A stretch of DNA of 33,357 nt from Chryseobacterium sp. S0630 (GCF_024158915.1 NZ_JAMZGF010000057.1:1-33357), one strand, 5' to 3'; counted from the first letter of the stretch, positions 1 to 8,579 are shown. Notes: generated by a model not told the origin, from the sequence alone. Translations and numbers: made by a program.

Positions 1-80
1 CGCTTCGGACAGGAGAATTTTCTTAACGTTCTCAGGAATTATTTTTTTTACGCTGCGAGTTCCTATGTCGGTTGTAAAAA

Positions 81-114
81 ATTTTCGGCCTCACTTTGTG
101 AGGCCGAAATTTTT
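81..114 (-). terminator. Hairpin terminator downstream of the CoA-transferase B subunit
   Basis: A 12-bp perfect stem (83-94 with 98-109, TTTCGGCCTCAC paired with its complement) closes a TTT loop and is flanked by A/T runs on both sides. It lies just past the stop codon of the minus-strand gene ending at 130 and could act in both directions. Positions 1-80 hold no gene I can assign; one plus-strand frame stays open there but has no visible start. Confidence 0.8.
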
Positions 115-129
115 ATATTTATCATCAGA

Positions 130-783
130 TTAGAACTGCATCTCAGGAATTTCTCCTTCAATAATCAGATCTGCTTCTGTTGCTTTAATAATATCTTCTA
201 CAGAAACGCCAGGTGCTCTTTCCACCAGTTTGAATCCTTGTGGAGTCACATCAAGAACAGCTAATTCCGTAACTACTTTTTTCACACAGTTTACCCCGGT
301 TAAAGGAAGTGTACATTTTTTAAGGATTTTGCTTTCTCCTGCTTTGTTTACGTGCATCATTGCAACGATAATATTTTCAGCAGAAGCTACAAGATCCATA
401 GCACCTCCCATTCCTTTTACCATTTTTCCCGGAATCTTCCAGTTGGCAATATCTCCGTTCTCTGAAACTTCCATCGCTCCAAGGATGGTAAGATCTACTT
501 TCTGACCACGAATCATCCCGAAACTGAAGGCAGAATCAAAGAATGAACCTCCTTCCAGAATAGTAATAGTCTGTTTTCCGGCATTGATGATATCGGCATC
601 TTCTTCTCCTTCGAAAGGGAAAGGTCCCATTCCCAAAACTCCATTTTCACTCTGGAATTCTACGGAAATACCTTCCGGAACATAGTTGGCAACCAAAGTA
701 GGAATCCCAATTCCCAGGTTTACATAATAACGATCTTTCAGTTCTTTTGAAATTCTTTTGGCAATTTGTTCTTTTGTAAGCAT
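130..783 (-). CDS. scoB: 3-oxoacid CoA-transferase, subunit B
   Basis: Small (beta) subunit of a family I CoA-transferase, which moves CoA between succinyl-CoA and an acetoacetate-type 3-oxoacid in ketone-body or branched-chain degradation; cytoplasmic. The 217-residue length fits the family. The GIGIPTL stretch (residues 24-30) and the SENGVLG motif are visible; the glutamate of that motif (E46) is the known covalent CoA-thioester residue in succinyl-CoA:3-oxoacid CoA-transferase. The C-terminal EGEIPEMQF tail is also usual. The start is the ATG at 781-783. The partner A subunit lies at 2761-3462 on the same strand but is separated by an ABC exporter on the other strand, so the two cannot share a simple compact operon. 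The substrate is inferred from family; butyrate- or acetate-type acceptors are possible. Confidence 0.93.
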   Translation of the reverse strand: MLTKEQIAKRISKELKDRYYVNLGIGIPTLVANYVPEGISVEFQSENGVLGMGPFPFEGEEDADIINAGKQTITILEGGSFFDSAFSFGMIRGQKVDLTILGAMEVSENGDIANWKIPGKMVKGMGGAMDLVASAENIIVAMMHVNKAGESKILKKCTLPLTGVNCVKKVVTELAVLDVTPQGFKLVERAPGVSVEDIIKATEADLIIEGEIPEMQF

Positions 784-819
784 AATAAAAACTTAGACTG
801 CAATTTAATTATTTTCACG

Positions 820-847
820 TGAATACAAAAGGGCTTTGTTGTATTCA
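820..847. promoter_or_regulatory. Inverted repeat between the CoA-transferase B gene and the ABC exporter
   Basis: Perfect 9-bp arms TGAATACAA and TTGTATTCA are separated by 10 bp, in the 124-bp divergent intergenic region. The size and symmetry suit a dimeric regulator site, but no regulator is encoded next to it. On the plus strand, TAATTTTG at 880-887 fits the Bacteroidetes -7 box for the ABC exporter, without a convincing -33 TTG. Confidence 0.4.
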
Positions 848-907
848 ACAATTAACACTGTTAGTTAAAATAATATCTGTAATTTTGTTCCATTATTTTT
901 TAATAGA

Positions 908-2710
908 ATGAAAATACTTTTTAGATATCTTAAACCTTATCAGTGGCTGATAATCATCTCTTTATTTTTGGCTACGATCAACCAGGTTTTCTCTTTATTT
1001 GCTCCGGCTATCACAGGAAATATTCTTGATCAGCTGGTTACTCATCCTAATTTTTTTGATAAAGAAAAGCTATTGCCCAGAAACCTGAATGAATATTTAT
1101 ACGGAAGCTCTGTATATCACGGTGCTTTTTACTTCTTGGGACTGCTTATTGGAACAGCAATGGTAAGCAGAATTGCCAAAGCTTTTCAGGATTACGTTGT
1201 AAGTGTAATTACTCAAAAATTTGGAGCGAAAATATTTACAGACGGTTTAAAACATTCTATGGCACTTCCCTATCAGGAATTTGAAGATCAGAGAAGTGGT
1301 GAAACCTTGTCGATTTTAACAAAAGTAAGAGAAGATACGGTCAAATTTATCACAAATTTCATTAATATTTTCTTCGGAATTCTGGTGAGTATTATTTTCG
1401 TTTCCGTGTATGCGATCCGTTTGCACTGGTCTATTATGCCGGTTTATATCTGTGGAATTTTCTTTATTGCGATTGTTACCAATTTATTGAGTAAGAGAAT
1501 CAAAGTGATCCAGAAAAATATCGTCACTGAAACCACCGCTTTAGCCGGAAGTACTACTGAAAGTCTTAGAAACATTGAGATCGTTAAAAGTTTAGGATTA
1601 ACCAATCAGGAAGTGATCCGTTTAAATAACAACACCTATAAAATCCTTGGTCTTGAATTGAGAAAGGTGAAAAGCATCCGTTCTTTGAGTTTTATTCAGG
1701 GGACAATGGTTAATTTTCTTCAACAGTTAATTACCCTGACCCTTTTATTTTTAATTTTTAAAAACATTGTGACTCCGGGGCAATATCTGTCTCTGATGTT
1801 TTATGGTTTCTTTATTTTCGGGCCTATGCAGGAAATTGGAAACATTATTATTTCTTATCGTGAGGCAGAAGCATCTCTTCAGAATTTTGACCGCTTGATG
1901 AAAAAAGAGGTAGAAGAAAAGCCTCTTCATCCGAAACAAATCGGAGCTATTGAGGAACTGGAATTTAAACATGTTTCTTTCAAGCATCAGTCTGCTCAGT
2001 ACAAAGCTTTAAATAACATTTCTTTTGATCTTAAAAACGGTGAGACGATTGCTTTTGTAGGACCGAGTGGTTCAGGGAAAAGTACATTGGTAAAACTATT
2101 GGTAGGATTGTACAGACCTCAGGAAGGGAATATTTTTTACAATGGAATCAATGGAAAGGAATTTGATTTTGATGAGCTGAGAAATCAAATTGGTTTTGTA
2201 ACGCAGGATACTCAGTTATTTGCAGGAACTATTAAAGAAAACCTTCTTTTCGTTAATCCTTCCGCTACTGAGGAAGAACTGGCCGTTGCTTTACAGAAAT
2301 CAAGCTGTACAGCCTTACTGGAAAGAGCTGAGAAAGGAATTGAAACCGTTATTGGTGAAGGCGGTCTGAAGCTGAGTGGTGGTGAAAAACAAAGAATTGC
2401 CATTGCAAGAGCTCTTCTGAGAAAACCTCATCTGTTGATTTTTGACGAAGCAACTTCAGCACTGGACAGTATTACCGAAGAAGAAATTACCACAACCATC
2501 AAGGACATTTCGAAAGAAAGGGAACAGATTACCGTTCTTATTGCACACCGTTTAAGTACGATTATGCATGCAGATAAAATTTATGTTCTTGAACGTGGTC
2601 AGGTAGTAGAAACAGGTTCCCATGCCAATCTTATTGACGAAAAAGGACTTTACTACGCCATGTGGAGACAACAGATCGGAGAAAGAAAAACACTTACTCC
2701 TCAAGCATAA
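908..2710 (+). CDS. ABC exporter half-transporter (fused membrane and ATPase domains)
   Basis: A type IV (MsbA/LmrA-like) ABC half-transporter of 600 residues, expected to work as a homodimer exporting a lipid, drug or peptide across the inner membrane. The N-terminal ~320 residues form a six-helix transmembrane domain. The ATPase domain follows, with Walker A GPSGSGKST near residue 385, the ABC signature LSGGEKQR near 488, Walker B LLIFDEATSALD near 510 and the switch histidine in IAHRLST. The gene sits alone on the plus strand between the two halves of a CoA-transferase and converges on the A subunit at a shared terminator. Substrate cannot be told from sequence; lipid flipping and multidrug efflux are equally compatible. 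The start is the ATG at 908. Confidence 0.93.
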   Translation: MKILFRYLKPYQWLIIISLFLATINQVFSLFAPAITGNILDQLVTHPNFFDKEKLLPRNLNEYLYGSSVYHGAFYFLGLLIGTAMVSRIAKAFQDYVVSVITQKFGAKIFTDGLKHSMALPYQEFEDQRSGETLSILTKVREDTVKFITNFINIFFGILVSIIFVSVYAIRLHWSIMPVYICGIFFIAIVTNLLSKRIKVIQKNIVTETTALAGSTTESLRNIEIVKSLGLTNQEVIRLNNNTYKILGLELRKVKSIRSLSFIQGTMVNFLQQLITLTLLFLIFKNIVTPGQYLSLMFYGFFIFGPMQEIGNIIISYREAEASLQNFDRLMKKEVEEKPLHPKQIGAIEELEFKHVSFKHQSAQYKALNNISFDLKNGETIAFVGPSGSGKSTLVKLLVGLYRPQEGNIFYNGINGKEFDFDELRNQIGFVTQDTQLFAGTIKENLLFVNPSATEEELAVALQKSSCTALLERAEKGIETVIGEGGLKLSGGEKQRIAIARALLRKPHLLIFDEATSALDSITEEEITTTIKDISKEREQITVLIAHRLSTIMHADKIYVLERGQVVETGSHANLIDEKGLYYAMWRQQIGERKTLTPQA

Positions 2711-2714
2711 AAAA

Positions 2715-2740
2715 AAGCGCTGAATGGATGTTCAGCGCTT
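2715..2740. terminator. Bidirectional terminator between the ABC exporter and the CoA-transferase A gene
   Basis: A 10-bp perfect stem (AAGCGCTGAA with TTCAGCGCTT) closes a 6-nt loop. It is preceded by A6 and followed by a T-rich stretch, so it can serve both convergent genes. It also means scoA transcription should stop here and not continue to scoB. Confidence 0.85.
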
Positions 2741-2760
2741 TCTATTTTTATTGTTTGAAC

Positions 2761-3462
2761 TTATTCTTTAGTTCTTACGGTTCTCTGCTCAATTCTTTTT
2801 TCAAATTTTTCTCCCTGAAAAATTCTCTGAATCATGATTCCCGGAATATGAATTTCGTTCGGATCTAACTGTCCCGGTTCTACCAGTTCTTCCACTTCAG
2901 CAATAGTAATCTTTGCCGCACCCGCCATCGGATGGTTAAAGTTTCTTGCTGATCCTTTAAAGATAAGGTTTCCTGCATGATCCCCTTTCCATGCTTTTAC
3001 GATAGAAAAGTCTGCATCGTAAGCGTGCTCCAGAATATGAGGTTTTCCTTTGAAGTCTTTTACTTCTTTCCCTTCTGCTACTTCAGTTCCATACCCTGCA
3101 GGTGTATAAAATGCCGGAATTCCCGCCTGAGCAGCTCTGCATTTTTCTGCTAAAGTTCCCTGAGGAGTTAGTTCTACATCCAATTCACCTGAAAGCATCT
3201 GTCTTTCAAATTCAGCATTTTCACCTACATAAGAAGAGATCATTTTCTTGATCTGTCTTTTGTGAAGCAGTAATCCTAATCCGAAATCATCTACTCCTGC
3301 ATTGTTTGAAATGCAAGTAAGATCTTTCACATCGCTTTCTACCAAAGCATTGATTGAGTTTTCAGGAATACCACAAAGTCCGAATCCGCCAAGCATCAAT
3401 GTCATTCCATCATTAATTCCTTCGATGGCCTCCTTTGCATTTTTTACTCTTTTATCTATCAT
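2761..3462 (-). CDS. scoA: 3-oxoacid CoA-transferase, subunit A
   Basis: Large (alpha) subunit of the family I CoA-transferase, 233 residues, usual for the family. The GGFGLCGIPE segment near residues 25-34 is the conserved glycine-rich loop of the A chain, and SNNAGVDDFGLGLLL and the GTLAEKCRAAQAGIPAFYTP region are also family hallmarks. It forms a heterotetramer with the B subunit, which carries the catalytic glutamate. The start is the ATG at 3460-3462. Upstream on the minus strand, TAAATTTA within about 30 bp is a 7/8 match to the -7 box. Its gene ends 21 bp from a strong terminator shared with the convergent ABC exporter, leaving the B subunit to a separate promoter. Confidence 0.93.
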   Translation of the reverse strand: MIDKRVKNAKEAIEGINDGMTLMLGGFGLCGIPENSINALVESDVKDLTCISNNAGVDDFGLGLLLHKRQIKKMISSYVGENAEFERQMLSGELDVELTPQGTLAEKCRAAQAGIPAFYTPAGYGTEVAEGKEVKDFKGKPHILEHAYDADFSIVKAWKGDHAGNLIFKGSARNFNHPMAGAAKITIAEVEELVEPGQLDPNEIHIPGIMIQRIFQGEKFEKRIEQRTVRTKE

Positions 3463-3607
3463 GAAATATTAGATTTTTCTGTTGGCTAAATTTAATAAAT
3501 TTTCTTGTATATCCTATGAGTGGAAACAGTACTGAATTCGATACGGTTTTTAAAAACCTTCCCAAAACATTTAAAAACATCATAATCAAACCATTACATT
3601 AAAAACC

Positions 3608-3621
3608 GAACAGATCTGTTC
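3608..3621. promoter_or_regulatory. 14-bp palindrome, candidate operator
   Basis: GAACAGATCTGTTC is a perfect palindrome 30 bp upstream of the TATATTTG box at 3652-3659, placing it just upstream of the expected -33 region for the plus-strand gene at 3849. No regulator is encoded next to it. Confidence 0.4.
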
Positions 3622-3651
3622 ATTTTTATCTTTTTTCTCATCAATTTCATC

Positions 3652-3659
3652 TATATTTG
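3652..3659 (+). promoter_or_regulatory. -7 promoter box for the YwqK-like gene
   Basis: TATATTTG matches the Bacteroidetes TAnnTTTG consensus and is followed by C, as is common. No clear -33 TTG is seen at the expected spacing. If used, it gives a 5' leader of about 185 nt. Confidence 0.45.
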
Positions 3660-3848
3660 CCCTCTCAAAGCCGGAAATACTGTATTTTTTTTAGTTCCGA
3701 CTGTAATTTAAACACAACTTTAATGTAGAAATTATTTCAATGGCGGACCATTACTGCCCTTTTCGCTTCTTTTGATCGCTACAGAGATCTGCTTCAACAC
3801 CCTTCATCACATTAATCATATATAAATATCAAAGCTTACAAAAAAAAC

Positions 3849-5387
3849 ATGAAAAAATTATTTACCTCAGCATTACTTGCACTGGTACTCAGCATCAATG
3901 TATACGCACAGGAGAAAACTTATTTCGATGAAAACTGGGAAAAAACTACTCAGGACAACATGGAATATTACCGTGAAACGACTCCTAAAGGAAAACTTAC
4001 CCTTATCAAAGATTTCTATAAGGACGGAAAACTTCAAATGGAAGGACTCGCTTCAGATCCAACTCCTAATAGCGAAGTGTATGACGGAAAAGTAACCTGG
4101 TATACTCCTGAAGGAAAGGTATTAAATTTTGCCACTTATTCTAACGGTCAGCAGGTTGGGCCAGCTCAGACTTATGATACGAAAGGGAGACTGACAGAAG
4201 ATTTGGTATATAAAGCAGATGGAAACTTCTCAGGAAAGATGTTCACCTATAAAGATGCTGAGGACGGAATAGATTTTACTATTCTGATCGATTACGAAAA
4301 CTCTTTTCCTACAAAAACCACCGTTTATGATGACGACATCAAAGGGATCAGACATGAAACGATTATTGACAAGGACAGCAATACCGAAACGAAATATTAC
4401 GGTGAAAAGGGCAAGTATCTGGGAAGCGGTACCTCTTCTCCTTCCGGGGAAAATATGATGGTAGATTACTACTCAAGCCCGATGAGGATTTCTAAGATAG
4501 AAAAATACAGAAAAGACGGCAGTGTAAAGGAAAGTGTAATCTACAGCAAAACCGGAAAGATCTTACAGGAGCAGAAAATGAACAAAAAAGATGGCTATAA
4601 AACCACTTATGACGAATCGGGTAAAAAAATAGGACATCTGGTATATCAATATGATAAAGAAAATGATATTTACAATCCAATGGATGGAGAGGATTATCAA
4701 CTGGCCTATGAATACACACAGGTTTCATCCATCGACACCTATGAAAAAGGCTCCATTGTAAATAGCAAATACTTTGATGAAGACAAAAAATTATCGTCTG
4801 AGAAGTTTTTAAAAGATGATGTTATACAGGAAATCAAATATTATTCTCCGGATGGAAAGCTGAAATCTACATTAACGTACCAGGATGGTATTCCATATAA
4901 TGGTACTACTTATGAAGGCTTTAATGAAACCCTCTATAAAGACGGTGTTATTGTAAATATCAAAAACTATTATGAAGGGCTTAATAAACTGAATTATGAA
5001 AAAAAGCTGAATGCTAAGCAAACAGGCTATGAAGCAACTGTTTATGACACTAAAGGAACTGTTTTGTATACTTTTACACAACCTTTCAGTGAAGATGGTG
5101 AAGATTATTATTTCACAGCACAAATCACACAGTATATAAAAGGCAAACCAGCCAATAAATCTTCTGTAAAAGCCGGTGTTATTCAATCCGGAAAAATCAG
5201 ACTAAAAACATTTGATGGAGCCAAAGAACTTGAACGCAGCGGAAAATGGATTCTGTTAAAGCTTTATAATATGGATGGAAAGCTTATTCAGGAAACAAAG
5301 ACTCTTGCTGATACTCAGGATGAAAATGCTTCTGCTGAAAACCAGACTTTACTCAATGAGGATGATCTGTACTATCCATTTGACTAA
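3849..5387 (+). CDS. Exported YwqK/MORN-variant repeat protein
   Basis: A 512-residue protein starting with a signal peptide (MKKLFTSALLALVLSINVYA, cleavage likely before Q21). The body is built of short repeats of the form YYxxGKLxxExxYxxG, for example near residues 55-90, 100-135, 185-250 and 315-345, typical of the antitoxin-YwqK/MORN-variant beta-hairpin fold. No catalytic motif, T9SS tail or lipobox was seen, so it is probably periplasmic or surface-associated. Repeats of this type usually serve as structural or binding scaffolds; despite the family name there is no evidence that it is an antitoxin. It stands alone, converging on the phosphatase gene at a strong hairpin. Function unknown. 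Confidence 0.8.
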   Translation: MKKLFTSALLALVLSINVYAQEKTYFDENWEKTTQDNMEYYRETTPKGKLTLIKDFYKDGKLQMEGLASDPTPNSEVYDGKVTWYTPEGKVLNFATYSNGQQVGPAQTYDTKGRLTEDLVYKADGNFSGKMFTYKDAEDGIDFTILIDYENSFPTKTTVYDDDIKGIRHETIIDKDSNTETKYYGEKGKYLGSGTSSPSGENMMVDYYSSPMRISKIEKYRKDGSVKESVIYSKTGKILQEQKMNKKDGYKTTYDESGKKIGHLVYQYDKENDIYNPMDGEDYQLAYEYTQVSSIDTYEKGSIVNSKYFDEDKKLSSEKFLKDDVIQEIKYYSPDGKLKSTLTYQDGIPYNGTTYEGFNETLYKDGVIVNIKNYYEGLNKLNYEKKLNAKQTGYEATVYDTKGTVLYTFTQPFSEDGEDYYFTAQITQYIKGKPANKSSVKAGVIQSGKIRLKTFDGAKELERSGKWILLKLYNMDGKLIQETKTLADTQDENASAENQTLLNEDDLYYPFD

Positions 5388-5487
5388 TTACCATGTCTCT
5401 ATATCAAAGGCGGTTTCAATTTTTTTTGGAATCGCTTTTTTATTTAAACACAGATTTTCACGGATGATTTTACGGTTATTTACATCA

Positions 5488-5527
5488 ATAATGCAGAGGC
5501 TGTCATTGCTGACAGCCTCTGCATTAT
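5488..5527. terminator. Bidirectional terminator with 18-bp stem
   Basis: ATAATGCAGAGGCTGTCA (5488-5505) pairs perfectly with 5510-5527 around a TTGC loop. It lies between the convergent YwqK-like gene and phosphatase gene and can terminate both. Confidence 0.85.
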
Positions 5528-5545
5528 AATTGTGTTTAGTTTACC

Positions 5546-8284
5546 TTACTGAATAATCAGCTTTAAAGTAAATAGTTTTCTTCCGTGTACTTTTACAAAG
5601 TAAACGCCTGCCGGAAGATTTTCATTCACCAAAGAGAAACGTTGGTTATTAATATTTTTCGATACATACAGTAATTCTCCGGAAGCTGAAACCAATTCAA
5701 TTTTTTCAATCGGGTAATCACTTTTAATAAAAGTAGGCTGTCCCGGTTTGGTTGGGTTAGGATACAATACTACATTTTTCTCTGTACTTCTTGTTTCTTC
5801 AGTTCCTAAAGTAGGTGAAGCCACCTGGAACTGTACTCTGTTTGAAACTTCTGTATAGGAATCATTGGTAAACATGACCATATAATAATTTCCTGGTGTT
5901 GCAGGTACGGCTGTTCCCTGAATGGTTTTTGTTCCCTGAGTTACTCCATCAAAATAAGTATAAGAAACAAAATTATCATCCGGCGTCTGAACACTTTGAG
6001 GATAAATTCCTAACCAGTCTTTGATGATTCCCGGTGAATCTGTCCATGAAGCCGTAATATTTTCTCCTAAAGTGTATACAGGTTTATTGATCCAAAGATC
6101 GGTAACGATGTCACCTACTTTGAAGAATACCTTCTCCCCGATTCCGTTATACCCGTCTTCCAATAGATACTGAGCATAATAATATCCTTTCGGAAGCCCT
6201 GTAAAATTAAGAGTTCCTGATGCAGTCGTTACATAGCTCCATTTGATAGAAGCTGTAGTTCCCGGAGTCTGCCCCATTTTATAAATTCCGATCCAGTCTT
6301 TCTGCAAATTAGGCCCGTCTGTAAAATTGATTACAACAGTTCCTCCTACAGGATATGTATCAGCAGTGGTCTGCAGCTGCACTTTCGGCCCTACATAGAA
6401 ATTTTTTCTTGGAGTGATTTCTGTATATCCTCCATTTGCAAAGAATCCTGCAAAATACTGACCTTTAGTAGCCAGACCATTATTAAAAGTTACTGTTCCT
6501 GCAGTCTGTCCATTCGTATAAATATACCCTTGTGAAGTGGTAGAAGCCGGAGTTTGTCCTTTTTTATAGATTCCTACCCAATCCTGCTGATTTCCGGGAC
6601 CTCCAGTAAATGTAGCCGTGATAGCTTCATTCTGAGCATATTCTGTTTTGTTTAAAGTGAAGGTAGGATTTGAAACCACACTTCCTGTAATTTCGAACTG
6701 CTTCACATCACTCCAATCGCTCCATTCAAGGTTTCTGTCTCTGTAACGTGTTTTCACATAATAGATTCCGTTGGGAATAGAATTCGCTGCCAATGTTGCT
6801 TTTGTGATGTCTACTCCATCATTCAGATTTTTCGTTTTATCAGGAGTTCCATTTCCATCTTTTCCGAACCAGTTTTCAAAATCGCGGTAGAATTCTTTTT
6901 CAATCACAGAGAAGTTCGAGGCTTTACTGATCTGGAACTGTGTTGTATTTAAAAGTTCTCCGTTGGAAGACGCAAATGCACTTCCATTCAATGTCAAAGG
7001 TAAAGTAATTGGTCCTGAGAAAGTATTTGTAATGGATGGTTTTGCCGGTTTAGGCTGATTTTTATATCTATGGAAAGAATCTACCAGCACATTGTTTTTC
7101 TTGTTGTAAACTCCGCCGATTGAATAGCATTCAATATCTACTTTTCCGGTGGGAATATCTACTTCCACAATCTGATAGGTCCAATCTGTCAAAGTTTTCT
7201 GAACATCATCAAAATCCTGCTCATTAGACATTCCCCAATATTGATCCCATGCTGTTCCTCCGGAAATAATCTGGTAGTTTGGGGTATTTTTAAGCTGACC
7301 TCTGTGGTATAAATGATGGTGAGCTCCAACGTGCATTAAATATTTATCAGAAGTTACAAGAAGCGGTACAGCATTATCTCTTACCCAGGTAGAAATATCT
7401 CCTACATACTGCTCAGCCTGATACGGTCTGTGACTCAAAGAAATAATCCAGTCTACTGTAGAATCATTATTGGCTGCTGTTAAGATCTGCTGGAGCCATG
7501 TCTGCTGTGCTGAACCGGTATGTTCAGAACTTAAACTTACAAATAATACATTTCCTGCCTGCTGGGCATAATAATTCTCATTTCCTGAGCTTATCCCTTT
7601 ATAGCTGATTTCATCAATATAAAAATGGGCATAGTAAGAATTCATTCCCATTGTGCCGTAGGTTTCATGATTTCCTACCGTTGTCTGAATAGGCAGATAA
7701 GGTGATAATCTAATATTCTTTTTGAAATGAACATTTTCATAGTGATCCAATGTTCCTACATCTACCTGATCACCTACCATAAAAGTAAGCGCAATATTAT
7801 CTGACGGATCTGAAGCGGCTCCGAATTTTTCTTTTAGTTTTTTATAAGCATTCAAAGTAAGCGTATCATATCTTGGCTCTGCTTTGATCTGGTTGTCCCC
7901 CATAATAAGGAAGCGGATCTTTCCATTGGCAGTTACGGCCTGGCCCGGCAGAGGAAGTGTTCTGAAATTGTAAACAGCAGACTCATTTGCTCCTGTTTTG
8001 ATCTTATAATAGTATTTCGTGTTCGGCTGAAGATTCGCAATCTTTGCTGTGTGATAGTAGTAATTGTTGTTGTATCCCGTATCTGAGAAGATATTGGTAG
8101 TTCCCGTTACGGTTACGTTCAGATTCGCTGGAGAATCTCCGTAGATTACTGTTGTTTCATTATTGGAAGCTGTTTTCCAATTGACGATCATAGAATTCGG
8201 GGTCGGATTTTGTAAATAAGGATACAAAGCCTGCCCGAAAGCCATCTGGACCGCGAAACAAAAAAAGAAGAAATAATGTTTCAT
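5546..8284 (-). CDS. Secreted purple-acid-phosphatase-like metallophosphoesterase with T9SS sorting domain
   Basis: A 912-residue exported hydrolase. A signal peptide (residues 1-18, ending FGQ) precedes a fibronectin-III-like PAP N-domain (about 19-110) and a calcineurin-type metallophosphoesterase domain (about 122-380). Metal-ligand motifs are MGD (D130), VGD (D172), GNHE (N205, H206), SHRP (H285) and AHHHLYHR (H322, H324). The tyrosine of the GDxxY motif that gives true purple enzymes their colour is absent (GDQVD). A middle beta-rich region leads into three tandem modules of 93-95 residues, each with a DW(V/I/L)GIY motif at 568, 663 and 756. A T9SS type A sorting domain starts near VLYPNP (about 837). 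It likely releases phosphate from extracellular organic phosphate, but the substrate is not readable from sequence. Confidence 0.9.
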   Translation of the reverse strand: MKHYFFFFCFAVQMAFGQALYPYLQNPTPNSMIVNWKTASNNETTVIYGDSPANLNVTVTGTTNIFSDTGYNNNYYYHTAKIANLQPNTKYYYKIKTGANESAVYNFRTLPLPGQAVTANGKIRFLIMGDNQIKAEPRYDTLTLNAYKKLKEKFGAASDPSDNIALTFMVGDQVDVGTLDHYENVHFKKNIRLSPYLPIQTTVGNHETYGTMGMNSYYAHFYIDEISYKGISSGNENYYAQQAGNVLFVSLSSEHTGSAQQTWLQQILTAANNDSTVDWIISLSHRPYQAEQYVGDISTWVRDNAVPLLVTSDKYLMHVGAHHHLYHRGQLKNTPNYQIISGGTAWDQYWGMSNEQDFDDVQKTLTDWTYQIVEVDIPTGKVDIECYSIGGVYNKKNNVLVDSFHRYKNQPKPAKPSITNTFSGPITLPLTLNGSAFASSNGELLNTTQFQISKASNFSVIEKEFYRDFENWFGKDGNGTPDKTKNLNDGVDITKATLAANSIPNGIYYVKTRYRDRNLEWSDWSDVKQFEITGSVVSNPTFTLNKTEYAQNEAITATFTGGPGNQQDWVGIYKKGQTPASTTSQGYIYTNGQTAGTVTFNNGLATKGQYFAGFFANGGYTEITPRKNFYVGPKVQLQTTADTYPVGGTVVINFTDGPNLQKDWIGIYKMGQTPGTTASIKWSYVTTASGTLNFTGLPKGYYYAQYLLEDGYNGIGEKVFFKVGDIVTDLWINKPVYTLGENITASWTDSPGIIKDWLGIYPQSVQTPDDNFVSYTYFDGVTQGTKTIQGTAVPATPGNYYMVMFTNDSYTEVSNRVQFQVASPTLGTEETRSTEKNVVLYPNPTKPGQPTFIKSDYPIEKIELVSASGELLYVSKNINNQRFSLVNENLPAGVYFVKVHGRKLFTLKLIIQ

Positions 8285-8370
8285 AATCGTTTTCGTTTTA
8301 AAATAACATATAGAATTTCGAATTGTAAATCAACTATTTAAAAATCCTTGCTCAGATTTTTTACTTCGGG

Positions 8371-8378
8371 CAAAAGTA
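8371..8378 (-). promoter_or_regulatory. -7 promoter box for the phosphatase gene
   Basis: On the minus strand this reads TACTTTTG, followed by CCC, matching TAnnTTTG, about 87 bp upstream of the start codon. No clear -33 TTG was found. Confidence 0.45.
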
Positions 8379-8477
8379 GAGTTCCCATATAAACTCTGTC
8401 TGATGGTACTTTAAAGAAACCGTTAATTTTTTGGCAAAACCGGAATGAAAAAATTATAGTTTTTAGCACATTAAATA

Positions 8478-8510
8478 TTTGGTGTATTCAAAAACTATTT
8501 TGTACATTTG
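8478..8510 (+). promoter_or_regulatory. Promoter of the L19 gene
   Basis: TTTG (8478-8481), 21 bp, then TACATTTG (8503-8510): both halves of the Bacteroidetes housekeeping promoter at normal spacing. Transcription should start near 8515-8517. Confidence 0.75.
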
Positions 8511-8516
8511 CAACCT

Positions 8517-8562
8517 GTTATTCAACCTCTGACGAAGAACGTGTAAGTTGCTTAGCTTTAAC
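8517..8562 (+). ncRNA. Candidate L19 leader RNA (autoregulatory 5' UTR)
   Basis: The predicted ~63-nt leader of the L19 mRNA can fold into three nested short helices: GTTA 8517-8520 with TAAC 8559-8562, CAAC 8523-8526 with GTTG 8547-8550, and ACG 8532-8534 with CGT 8540-8542. A ribosomal leader motif upstream of L19 genes in Flavobacteria has been described. Assignment to it is inference from position, clade and foldability, not from a covariance search. Confidence 0.45.
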
Positions 8563-8579
8563 ATTTTATTTTATTAATA

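Larger units (their letters stand above)
3463..3848. other. 386-bp intergenic region with candidate operator, promoter and long leader
   Basis: No conventional gene. It holds a 14-bp perfect palindrome (3608-3621), a TATATTTG box (3652-3659) and about 185 nt of putative leader for the gene at 3849. The leader contains an 11-codon open frame (ATG 3740, TGA 3773-3775, peptide MADHYCPFRFF), which may be chance. Confidence 0.5.

Noticed and set aside
1..120. Open plus-strand frame at the left edge as the end of a gene
   Set aside because: The open frames either read on antisense into scoB or stop after a few codons, and none gives a recognisable C-terminus; too little sequence to support a call.
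3849..5387. YwqK-like protein as an antitoxin
   Set aside because: The name comes from the Pfam family of the repeat. The protein is exported, long and has no adjacent toxin gene.
5488..5527. Long inverted repeat as a mobile element end
   Set aside because: A single 18-bp hairpin with a 4-nt loop exactly between two convergent stop codons is better explained as a shared terminator.
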